Below, in pieces: positions 28,753 to 37,377 of a stretch of DNA of 42,581 nucleotides (its first letter is position 1; every line of letters begins with the position of its first letter). The DNA is taken from positions 1 through 42,581 of the forward strand of contig JAKBCC010000021.1 of assembly GCA_021808105.1 (NCBI GenBank). Direction: 5' to 3'. The notes under the pieces are model-generated. The model saw nothing but the letters and a program-made list of their open reading frames with translations, made no database searches and had not been told where the DNA came from. The translations under genes were made by a program, and so were the position numbers. This stretch comes from Planctomycetota bacterium (GTDB lineage: Bacteria > Planctomycetota > Phycisphaerae > WQYP01).

Positions 28753-28910
28753 ATCGCCAATTCCTGAAATCCAAAGGCCTGCGCGGCAATTTGATTAATC
28801 CGCATCAGTAAGAACGTAACCGCTCACACAGATCAGATCGAGCAGGCTGGAAAGCCCGTACCACCATGCGGGCATCCCCCCGTCGGTGTAGCTGTGAACG
28901 GATCAATAAA

Positions 28911-28947
28911 AAACGTCGCGCCCAACCTTGCGGCGGACACGACGTTT
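28911..28947 (-). terminator. Putative intrinsic terminator downstream of rpmE
   Basis: Minus strand AAACGTCG...CGACGTTT followed by TTTATT, between rpmE and prfA. Long loop. Confidence 0.6.
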
Positions 28948-28968
28948 CAAGTTTTCGACAAGCCTGTG

Positions 28969-29199
28969 CTACTTGGTGGATTGCATGGCCTTTTTTACAT
29001 CAAAATTCGCGTACTTTTTCTGGAAGCGTTCCACGCGTCCGGCGGTATCAACAAATTTCTGTTTGCCGGTATAAAACGGATGACAAACGCCGCAAATATC
29101 AACTTCGATGCGTTTGGAGGCCGAACCGGTTTCAAACGTGTTGCCGCAAGCACAATGGGCTTTGACAAAATTGTAATCGGGATGGACTTTTTCTTTCAT
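28969..29199 (-). CDS. rpmE: 50S ribosomal protein L31 (zinc-type)
   Basis: [63 protein letters not shown], with CxC and CxxC. Confidence 0.95.
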   Translation of the reverse strand: MKEKVHPDYNFVKAHCACGNTFETGSASKRIEVDICGVCHPFYTGKQKFVDTAGRVERFQKKYANFDVKKAMQSTK

Positions 29200-29291
29200 G
29201 ATGGATCCTTTCGTTTCTGTTCATTCAGCCTTTATATCAGGCTGGAATTAATATCTCTGCGGACCGCATTCCGCGCCTGCGGCACTGTTAC

Positions 29292-29364
29292 TAGCGGCGT
29301 CCGGACTCGAACCGGAGACCTTGGGCTTATGAATCCCGCGCTCTACCAACTGAGCTACGCCGCC
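29292..29364 (-). tRNA. CAT-anticodon tRNA, most likely elongator tRNA-Met
   Basis: Reverse complement GGCGGCGTAGCTCAGTTGGTAGAGCGCGGGATTCATAAGCCCAAGGTCTCCGGTTCGAGTCCGGACGCCGCTA. Acceptor, D and T arms pair; loop TTCATAA. Anticodon stem has A31.G39 and C27.A43 mismatches. Confidence 0.85.
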
Positions 29365-29459
29365 GGATTTCAAGCCCCGCATTATAGCCGAATCGGCTAC
29401 GATCTGGCAAATCATGGCGGATCAATGGCGGATCGACCGCAGATGATTATTGGGATGGG

Positions 29460-29978
29460 TCAAGGCAATGGCGGTAGGGCCTTGGCAAGTGTATCGCAGA
29501 TGTCGCGCACAACCCATTTGGTGTAACTTCTGCCAAGCTTGGGAACCCAGTGCCGGCCATGCGCCAACCAGTGCCGCAGTTTTAGCGCTGCTTTGAATTC
29601 ACAAATGCAGGCCTTGTGCTTCGGATGATGCTTTTTCCAACTATCGAGAATATCCTCATCCAACCGGACCTTCCCCCGTCGCTGTTTAGCCGCATCCCGA
29701 AACTCCCTTGACAGTGCATCTTTCCTTTTTTTCTGAACACGATTCTGAAAGTCCGCTCTCAAGTGGGCCTCGGTGGTCGAAAGCAAATCAAACATTGCCA
29801 GTTGGTCGAGCCGGCGGAAGAAATCATCAACCTCGTCTGAAGTCATGCCGAAGAACACGGCACCGGGTTGGGGAGAGGCAGCAACCTTTTCTTGCTGCAA
29901 TTGGTTGTCAATTGTGCAATGTATTTTTTCGTGGAATTGAAAAACATCGTCAATCGTCGGAATCAGGTAGCCGTTCAT
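29460..29978 (-). CDS. HEPN-like hypothetical protein (RHWLAHG motif)
   Basis: 172 aa. C-terminal ALKLRHWLAHGRHWVPKLGR contains an Rx4H core in a helical context. ATGA overlap with the upstream ORF. Confidence 0.6.
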   Translation of the reverse strand: MNGYLIPTIDDVFQFHEKIHCTIDNQLQQEKVAASPQPGAVFFGMTSDEVDDFFRRLDQLAMFDLLSTTEAHLRADFQNRVQKKRKDALSREFRDAAKQRRGKVRLDEDILDSWKKHHPKHKACICEFKAALKLRHWLAHGRHWVPKLGRSYTKWVVRDICDTLAKALPPLP

Positions 29979-30442
29979 GCTCGCATGACATCCTTAACCG
30001 CTTTGAGCAACGCGCGTTCTGTAACCGGTTCTACCCGCAACGTCGGACTGCGCGAAGCAACAATCGACCATCGTCCCGGATTCAACACGAACGTGACAAC
30101 GCCCCGGTCGCCCTCCAAGTCCAGTCTCCCTTGTGCACCGACAATCAAACGACCTTTCGGCGAGAATACAGCGATATCATCGCCTACCTTGATTATTAAA
30201 TCGTTAATGTCGTATTCGCCCAGCGCTTCCTCGAATAGCGTTTTTGGCCTGCGGCTGATTGTGGCCACTTTTTCTTTGATCAGCCTCGCGAGGAATTTAA
30301 ATTCAATTTCGTCGTAAAGGCTCGTGACGGAATGTATCCACTGCCGGCGAATCCTGGCGGAATCCGGCGATGCCGACCGCTTCGCCTTTTTTCGGAAAAA
30401 TTGTTCGATCTGCTGCGTTGTCACATGATTCTCCGGAAGCAT
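29975..30442 (-). CDS. Hypothetical protein, coupled upstream partner of the HEPN-like ORF
   Basis: Likely start MLPENHVTTQQIEQFFRKKAKRSASPDSARIRRQW at 30442. The ORF track start at 30541 is less plausible. Confidence 0.6.
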   Translation of the reverse strand: MLPENHVTTQQIEQFFRKKAKRSASPDSARIRRQWIHSVTSLYDEIEFKFLARLIKEKVATISRRPKTLFEEALGEYDINDLIIKVGDDIAVFSPKGRLIVGAQGRLDLEGDRGVVTFVLNPGRWSIVASRSPTLRVEPVTERALLKAVKDVMRA

Positions 30443-30594
30443 GACGATGCTATGACAACGATATATTATCATGGCAGGTGCATCGCTACAAGCCACGGAT
30501 GTGGGCTGTTGATGAATCAGCGTGTACGGCGTAAACTTCATGTTTCGGGCGTATGGGTGCGGCCCGGGTTGCAGTCGATATCAGGATATACGTT

Positions 30595-31530
30595 ATGAAA
30601 TATAACCTATTGGGTAAAACAGACTTAAAGGTTTCCTCCCTTAGCTTCGGTGCCTCGCCACTGGGATCGGTTTTTGGGCCGGTTCGGGAAGAAGACGGCA
30701 TCGCCACTGTTCACGCCGCGCTGGACTGCGGCATCAATCTTATTGATGTCTCACCATTTTATGGTTTGACCAAAGCGGAGACGCTTTTGGGCAAGGCGTT
30801 AAAAACAATTAAACGTGACCGCTATTATCTCTCCACAAAAGTCGGGCGGTACGGCAATGATGCCCGCGATTTTGATTTTTCAGCCAAACGGGTCGTCGCC
30901 AGTGTGGATGAAAGCCTGGGCCGCTTGGGCCTGGAGTATGTGGATTTAATACAGTGCCATGATATTGAATTTGGTTCTTTGCATCAGGTCATCCATGAGA
31001 CCATTCCTGCCTTAATGAAATTGCGGGATACCGGAAAGGTCCGATACATCGGCATTACCGGACTGCCCTTGAAAATATTTCGTGAGGTTTTGGCACACAC
31101 GCATGTGGATGTGATTCTGTCTTATTGCCGCTATTCACTTAACGATTCGTCCCTGTCACAGTTGATTCCCTTGCTGAAGCAGAAAGGCGTTGGGGTTATC
31201 AGCGCTTCGCCGCTGTCGATGGGGTTATTAAGCGACCAGGGGCCACCGACGTGGCATCCGGCACCGGCGGATATTCAGGCGGCGTGCGCGAAGGCAGTAG
31301 CGCATTGCCAAAAACGCGGGGCCAACATCTCCAAATTGGCGCTGCAATATTCCCTGGCCAACGCTGATATTGCCACCACTCTGGTGGGTACCGCCAAAGA
31401 ACAGAATATCCGCATAAATGCCCAATGGGCCGATGAGCCGCTGGATGAGACGCTTCTGGCGGAGGTACTGGAAATTCTTAAACCAATTAACGGAAAGTCG
31501 TGGCCCAGCGGCCGCCCGGAAAACAATTAA
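30595..31530 (+). CDS. Aldo/keto reductase (L-galactose dehydrogenase-like)
   Basis: MKYNLLGKTDLKVSSLSFGASPLGSVFG...GINLIDVSPFYGLTKAETLLGKALK...YYLSTKVGRYG...SLGRLGLEYVDLIQCHDIEF. Confidence 0.9.
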   Translation: MKYNLLGKTDLKVSSLSFGASPLGSVFGPVREEDGIATVHAALDCGINLIDVSPFYGLTKAETLLGKALKTIKRDRYYLSTKVGRYGNDARDFDFSAKRVVASVDESLGRLGLEYVDLIQCHDIEFGSLHQVIHETIPALMKLRDTGKVRYIGITGLPLKIFREVLAHTHVDVILSYCRYSLNDSSLSQLIPLLKQKGVGVISASPLSMGLLSDQGPPTWHPAPADIQAACAKAVAHCQKRGANISKLALQYSLANADIATTLVGTAKEQNIRINAQWADEPLDETLLAEVLEILKPINGKSWPSGRPENN

Positions 31531-31605
31531 ACACAACCAATGCGAATTTTTGTCGGCTGCTACCGAATTCAATCCAAGATCGCACGGCCCGAGAAGGATC
31601 AAACC

Positions 31606-32622
31606 ATGAAATCCCTGCTACTTCGTGAGCCCGGAAAATTTGAACTGACATTGACGGATAAACCCGGCGCGCCGGGACCGGATGACGCCTTGGTGCGCGT
31701 GCACCGGGTAGGCGTGTGTGGAACCGATTTACACGCATTTCGCGGCAAGCAGCCTTTTTTTACCTATCCGAGAATTCTGGGCCATGAACTGGGCGCTGAA
31801 ATTCTTGCTGTTGGCGCAAACGGCAAAGGGTTGAAGGCCGGGGACAGATGTTCCGTGGAACCTTACCTGAATTGCGGCACATGTGTTGCCTGCCGTCGGA
31901 ACAAGCCTAATTGCTGTGTGAATCTGAAGGTTATGGGGGTGCACATTGATGGCGGCATGCGCGAACAGCTACATGTCCCGATTCGCAAGCTGCACAAGGC
32001 CTCGGCATTATCTTATGACGATATTGCGCTGGTGGAAACGCTGGCCATCGGTTGTCACGCCGTGGCTCGAGCGGACCTTGGCAAAACCGATACGGTGCTG
32101 GTCATCGGTGCCGGGCCGATTGGCTTGTCAGTCATTCAGTTTGCGCAGGCGGCGGGAAGTCGCGTCATGGTCATGGACATAAGTGAACAGAGACTGGATT
32201 TTTGCCGCACACAATTAGGCGTCAAAGATTGCCTGCACGCCGGGAACGAACCGGCGCAGGAATTGGCAAAACTAACCGCCGGCGATATGGCCACTACGGT
32301 TATAGATGCGACCGGCAACCCCAAATCAATGAGCGGTGCTTTATCGTTGATGGCGCATGGCGGCAAACTGGTGTATGTAGGACTGTTTGTTGGGGATTTT
32401 TCCCTGAATGATCCGGAATTTCATCGGCATGAAACGACATTGCTTTCCAGCCGCAATGCCCTGCCTGATGATTTTCCCAAAATCATAAAAATGATTGAAT
32501 CCGGACAAATTAATACCAAGCCCTGGATTACCCATCGTTGCAGTGTCGATCAGGTGGTGCAGCAATTTGCTGACTATACGTTACCGGAAACCGGCGTTAT
32601 CAAAGCGGTGATTGAATTTTAA
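31606..32622 (+). CDS. Zinc-dependent medium-chain alcohol/sugar dehydrogenase
   Basis: VHRVGVCGTDLHAFRGKQPFFTYPRILGHELGAEI, structural Zn motif CGTCVACRRNKPNCC, VLVIGAGPIGLSVIQFAQAAG. Confidence 0.92.
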   Translation: MKSLLLREPGKFELTLTDKPGAPGPDDALVRVHRVGVCGTDLHAFRGKQPFFTYPRILGHELGAEILAVGANGKGLKAGDRCSVEPYLNCGTCVACRRNKPNCCVNLKVMGVHIDGGMREQLHVPIRKLHKASALSYDDIALVETLAIGCHAVARADLGKTDTVLVIGAGPIGLSVIQFAQAAGSRVMVMDISEQRLDFCRTQLGVKDCLHAGNEPAQELAKLTAGDMATTVIDATGNPKSMSGALSLMAHGGKLVYVGLFVGDFSLNDPEFHRHETTLLSSRNALPDDFPKIIKMIESGQINTKPWITHRCSVDQVVQQFADYTLPETGVIKAVIEF

Positions 32623-32662
32623 GACATCGGCAGAACGTTGCCGTTGGAACAAGGAGCGTTGA

Positions 32663-34096
32663 ATGATGTCACAGGAAGCCGTAAAGGCAAAAACTCGCGT
32701 TGAAAAGGATTCCATGGGGCCGCTGGAAGTTCCCATGGATGCGTATTATGGCGTGCAGACACTGCGTGCGATGCATAATTTTCCAATTTCCGGTTGTCCC
32801 ATGCCGGAAACGTTTATTCAAGCCCATGCGCTATTAAAGAAAGCCGCAGCGCTGACCAACCAGCAATTGGGATTGCTCGACGGCAAAATCGCCCAGGCGA
32901 TTGCCACCGCGGCTGATGATATCGCAGCGGGTAAATTGGCGGATCAATTTCCGGTTGATATTTACCAGACCGGTTCGGGCACCAGCACGAACATGAATGT
33001 TAATGAGGTCATCGCCAGCCGCGCCAATGAATTACTGGGCGGCAAGCGCGGAGATAAAGCCCCGGTGCATCCCAACGATCATGTCAATATGGGGCAATCC
33101 AGCAATGATACCATTCCTACCACGCTGCATGTGGCGGCGCTGGTGGAGATCAAACTGGTCCTGCGGCCGGCGCTGGTAGAGTTGGAAAACGCGCTCATGC
33201 AGCAGAAAGAAGCGACGTGGGCGGTGATAAAAACCGGTCGCACGCATTTGCAGGATGCCACGCCCATTCGCATGGGGCAGGTATTTCTGGGATTTGCCGG
33301 CCAAATTCAACGCGCCGGGCGACGCCTGCAGACTGCGGAAAATGAATTGTCGGAAGTGGCCCTGGGTGGTACAGCGGTGGGAACCGGCATAAACGCTCAT
33401 CCGAAGTTCGCCGGAGAAGTCTGCCGCTATTTATCTGAATGGCTGGGCATTCATGTGCATGAAACAACCAACCATTTTCAAGCCCAGTCCTCGCTGGATA
33501 GTGTGGCGTTTGCATCGGGGGTGATGAAAAATATCGCCATCAGCCTGACAAAAATTGCCAACGACATCCGCTGGATGAGTTGCGGTCCACGCGCCGGATT
33601 GGGAGAAATAGAAATTCCCGCAGTGCAGCCGGGCAGTTCAATTATGCCGGGCAAGGTGAATCCGGTCATCGCAGAAAGTGTATTGATGGTTTGCCAGCGG
33701 GTGATCGGCAATGACACCACGGTTACGGCGGCGGCGGGGAGCGGAAATTTTGAATTAATTGTCGCCATGCCGGTGGCAGGGGCAGCGCTTCTGGAATCGG
33801 TGCGATTACTGGGAAGGGCCAGTGCTAACCTGGCAAGCCAATGTATTGCTGGCATCAAGCCCACACCACGCGGACCCGAACTGGTGGAAGCAGGCCTCAT
33901 GCTGGCAACAGCACTGGCACCGGTAATCGGTTATGAAGCGGCAGCATCGCTGGCGAAAGAAGCGGCCGCCCGCGGCAAAACCATTCGAGAAGTAGCGCTG
34001 GAAAAAACCCAGCTATCTGCAACGCAACTTTCTCAACTGCTGGATCCCGCCACCATGGTAGACCCCAGCGACCGCATACTGCCGGTATCGGGATGA
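32663..34096 (+). CDS. fumC: Class II fumarate hydratase
   Basis: KDSMGPLEVPMDAYYGVQTLRAMHNFPISG, YQTGSGTSTNMNVNEVIASRA, HPNDHVNMGQSSNDTIPT, PGSSIMPGKVNPV. Confidence 0.95.
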   Translation: MMSQEAVKAKTRVEKDSMGPLEVPMDAYYGVQTLRAMHNFPISGCPMPETFIQAHALLKKAAALTNQQLGLLDGKIAQAIATAADDIAAGKLADQFPVDIYQTGSGTSTNMNVNEVIASRANELLGGKRGDKAPVHPNDHVNMGQSSNDTIPTTLHVAALVEIKLVLRPALVELENALMQQKEATWAVIKTGRTHLQDATPIRMGQVFLGFAGQIQRAGRRLQTAENELSEVALGGTAVGTGINAHPKFAGEVCRYLSEWLGIHVHETTNHFQAQSSLDSVAFASGVMKNIAISLTKIANDIRWMSCGPRAGLGEIEIPAVQPGSSIMPGKVNPVIAESVLMVCQRVIGNDTTVTAAAGSGNFELIVAMPVAGAALLESVRLLGRASANLASQCIAGIKPTPRGPELVEAGLMLATALAPVIGYEAAASLAKEAAARGKTIREVALEKTQLSATQLSQLLDPATMVDPSDRILPVSG

Positions 34097-34154
34097 TGCT
34101 CTGTCGGTTGGTGGCGGAGATGTGTGGCGGTCGGAACTTCAGGAAGATATTGCT

Positions 34155-34709
34155 GTGAGCGAATTGCCTTATAAAATTGCGACTTTGGTATACATTTTTG
34201 ACGAGCGGGGAAATACCCTGCTTTTGCATCGTAAAAAGGCTCCCAATCAGGGGTTGTACTCCCCCATTGGTGGAAAGCTGGAGCAGGGTATCGGGGAATC
34301 GCCTTATCAGTGCGCAATGCGCGAGGTGCAGGAAGAGATAGGTCTGGCGTTGAAATACAGCGATATTCGGCTTTGCGGCCTTGTGTCGGAAAAAGCTTAC
34401 GAAGGAGCCACGCATTGGCTGATGTTCTGTTTTGAGGTTACGCGCGCTATTACATTGACAGAGTTGGAAATTCCTGAGGGGTCGCTGGAATGGGTCCCAA
34501 TTGCGGAAGTTGCTCATCGCCCTATTCCGGAATCAGATCGCAAAGCTATCTGGCCATTAATGCTGCAACATAGCTCGCAGATCCTTAAATTTAGCGGCAC
34601 AGCGGCAATCCCCGAAGTTTTCAGCCTGTATCTGGATTGCAGCAAACCAGGTGACATGCGGGTCATCCAGGAACATACCGCCCCATCGGCACCATCATCC
34701 GGGGCGTAG
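34155..34709 (+). CDS. NUDIX hydrolase
   Basis: Nudix box GGKLEQGIGESPYQCAMREVQEEIGL. GTG start at 34155 assumed; an ATG at 34122 is possible. Confidence 0.9.
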   Translation: MSELPYKIATLVYIFDERGNTLLLHRKKAPNQGLYSPIGGKLEQGIGESPYQCAMREVQEEIGLALKYSDIRLCGLVSEKAYEGATHWLMFCFEVTRAITLTELEIPEGSLEWVPIAEVAHRPIPESDRKAIWPLMLQHSSQILKFSGTAAIPEVFSLYLDCSKPGDMRVIQEHTAPSAPSSGA

Positions 34710-34836
34710 GGCAATCAACACACTAACGGCCTGTGTAAGACTTTAAGCATTTGCACGACCAATCATCCATGACCGGACGTGCGTGCGTACAATAGTCAAC
34801 GCGTGCGGGCTGTTAATCGCATGAATCGCGTCGCCT

Positions 34837-36876
34837 TTGGCAGGATGGACCATTATGTACAGCAAAATGAATCGTATGTTAACCACATTGATGGTTATCG
34901 GTTTGGCAGCCGTGGGAGTGCTTTTTTATAATTATTTCACGGCCAATAATAATCCGGTGCTCGGTGATGCGGAAGCGGGGATACAGGCCCCGGATTTTCC
35001 GGCTGATTATACATGGATCAACACACCCGAGCCGCTAAGCTTCCAACATCAGTTGAAAGGGCAGGTGGTGCTGCTGGATTTTTGGACGTATGGGTGCATT
35101 AACTGCATTCACCTTATTCCCACGGAAGAGCGGCTTTTGCATCACTTTTCCAAACAGCCTTTTGAAATTATCGGTGTGGAAAGCGCCAAATTCACCAACG
35201 AGGCCATCGCATCGCACGTGCGCGATGCGGTGCTGCGTTATGGAATCACCAACCCGGTGGTTGTTGATCAGAACATGACGATCTGGAATATGTACGGCGT
35301 AAACGCGTGGCCGACACTGGTCCTGGTGGATGCTTCAGGACATGAAGTTGGATCCGTTGCCGGTGAAGCCGGCTACCACGCGCTGAAACGGATTATCGCA
35401 AAAACAATTGCTGCCGACCGCAAGGCCGGCACGTTGGCCGCGCACCCACTGAATCTTCCCGTGCAGCATACGCTGGTATCCGCCGGTGGATTACTGTTTC
35501 CTGGAAAAATCATTGCCGATTCGAAAATACATCGTCTGTTCATTGCCGATACGGGGCACAATCGAATTGTGGAAACCACCTGGCCTGATGCCCTGGGCCG
35601 CTGCAAGCTGGTGTCACTATTTGGAAATGGCCGCTGCGGTCACGTGGACGGCCGGGCCAGGCAGGCGGAGTTTGATGCGCCGCAGGGGCTGGCGGTGAAT
35701 GACGGGGCGCTTTATGTCGCGGATACCATGGGAGAATATATCCGCAAGATTAATTTACAAACCGGCAATGTTTCCACGGTGCTGGGAAACGGACACGAAG
35801 TTTACGACACCACCGGCGGTGGCGTTGGAACGCAGCAGGGCATTAATTCGCCATGGGATTTGGTCGCACGCGGACATACCCTCTACATTGCCATGGCCGG
35901 CGAGCATCAGCTTTGGCGCGAAAATGTGCTGACTCACCGGGCGTCAGCTTTGGCGGGTACCGGCGGCGAAGGGTTGCAGAATGGCCCCGCCGATCAGGCT
36001 ATGCTGGCACAACCTTCAGGGTTGGTGCTGGACGGCAATATCCTCTATTTTGCTGACAGCGAGAATAGTGCCGTTCGCGGCTTGAATCTGAAAACCATGA
36101 AAGTATTTACCGTCATCGGGCATGGCCTGTTTGATTTCGGTGATAAAGACGGCGGCCCGAATACGGCCTTGCTGCAACATGATCTAGGCGTGGCGATGCT
36201 GGGGCACAATATACTGGTAGCCGACACCTACAATGACAAACTGCGGCTAATCAACCCGACGACACGAATGGTATCCACTTACGCCGGTGACGGTAAACCT
36301 GGAACCGGCAAACCCGGCGGACCTCTGAAACTGAACGAACCGGGCGGCCTGAACGTTTCCGGACATGATATTTTTGTCGCGGATACCAACAACCAGCGCA
36401 TTGTTGAAATGAATGCTGTAACCAAAGCTTGGCATCAGTTGGCTATCGCCGGTTTAGCTCCGCCGCGGGCACCGATGGTTGCAAAAGCAGGGAAAAAATC
36501 GTCTCGCGGCGAGGCGGCGGTGGCCGTGCAAGTAGATCCCGGTAAAACGCTGACGCTGCGGTTTGATCCAAAGTTGCCGGCCTTCACGCACTTGACACCG
36601 GATATTCCGATAAGTCTGCGCCTCACTTCCGGTGCGCATGTGATTGCTGAAGAATCGGTGGATGCACACGGCAAAACACCTGTCGACTTCAGCATTACGC
36701 CCGCTACGCTGGCTATGGCAAAAGCAGTGGGGACGGCCAATTTACATTGGCAGATCAAAGTATATTACGCTTACTGCACGGATGGGGCGCAGGGGCTGTG
36801 CGTGCCGGCATCGCAAAGTGCCCTGCTGACGGTTAAAATGGTTCCCGGCGGTAAGTCGTTGGTGGCGTTGCCGTGA
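34837..36876 (+). CDS. Thioredoxin-like / NHL-repeat protein (NHLRC2-like)
   Basis: LKGQVVLLDFWTYGCINCIHLIPTEERLLHHF...YGVNAWPTLVLVDASG, then NHL repeats (FIADTGHNRIVE, LYVADTMGEYIRKI, FVADTNNQRIVEM). Start possibly 34855. Confidence 0.93.
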   Translation: MAGWTIMYSKMNRMLTTLMVIGLAAVGVLFYNYFTANNNPVLGDAEAGIQAPDFPADYTWINTPEPLSFQHQLKGQVVLLDFWTYGCINCIHLIPTEERLLHHFSKQPFEIIGVESAKFTNEAIASHVRDAVLRYGITNPVVVDQNMTIWNMYGVNAWPTLVLVDASGHEVGSVAGEAGYHALKRIIAKTIAADRKAGTLAAHPLNLPVQHTLVSAGGLLFPGKIIADSKIHRLFIADTGHNRIVETTWPDALGRCKLVSLFGNGRCGHVDGRARQAEFDAPQGLAVNDGALYVADTMGEYIRKINLQTGNVSTVLGNGHEVYDTTGGGVGTQQGINSPWDLVARGHTLYIAMAGEHQLWRENVLTHRASALAGTGGEGLQNGPADQAMLAQPSGLVLDGNILYFADSENSAVRGLNLKTMKVFTVIGHGLFDFGDKDGGPNTALLQHDLGVAMLGHNILVADTYNDKLRLINPTTRMVSTYAGDGKPGTGKPGGPLKLNEPGGLNVSGHDIFVADTNNQRIVEMNAVTKAWHQLAIAGLAPPRAPMVAKAGKKSSRGEAAVAVQVDPGKTLTLRFDPKLPAFTHLTPDIPISLRLTSGAHVIAEESVDAHGKTPVDFSITPATLAMAKAVGTANLHWQIKVYYAYCTDGAQGLCVPASQSALLTVKMVPGGKSLVALP

Positions 36877-36909
36877 AGTGCCCCAGTGCCGTGACGCTAC
36901 GTAACAGGA

Positions 36910-37143
36910 ATGAAAATGAAATTGGAATGCAATATTGACGCCCAGGGGTCTAGAGTCCGCGGAACCGTCGGCACACTGATCATGGTTTTGGCGGTATTGC
37001 TGGCTCTGGCAGCCTGGCTGACCGGATGGAATTGGCTCTGGTGGCCCACCGCCGGTTGCACCGTGGCCGCTAACGTGATGCTTTTTCAAGCGGCCAATAG
37101 CTGGTGCGCCATTCGCGCGATGCGCGGTAAAATCGGAAATTGA
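36910..37143 (+). CDS. Small two-TM protein (possibly DUF2892-like)
   Basis: MKMKLECNIDAQGSRVRGTVGTLIMVLAVLLALAAWLTGWNWLWWPTAGCTVAANVMLFQAANSWCAIRAMRGKIGN. Confidence 0.55.
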   Translation: MKMKLECNIDAQGSRVRGTVGTLIMVLAVLLALAAWLTGWNWLWWPTAGCTVAANVMLFQAANSWCAIRAMRGKIGN

Positions 37144-37276
37144 TCCGTTTTCCATGCGCCCGTGAATCAGGCAATCTACCATCGCAGCATACAGCGGGGT
37201 CAGCTTATCGGTTACGGGATGTTTTGGTCGTAGATTCCACCACCGGCAGAGCCAGCACCTTTGTGACAAACCTCCT

Positions 37277-37304
37277 TGTCACCTGTAACCTGTAACCTGT
37301 AACC
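37277..37304 (+). repeat. Heptanucleotide repeat TGTAACC x4
   Basis: tgtcacc tgtaacc tgtaacc tgtaacc. Reverse complement of the GGTTACA family at 24172. Confidence 0.9.
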
Positions 37305-37377
37305 TCCACTGTCCCCCTGCCGCAATCGTCCTGGGCGCTGCTATAATGTCGGGCGGATATGCTTTTGGAAATGCGCG

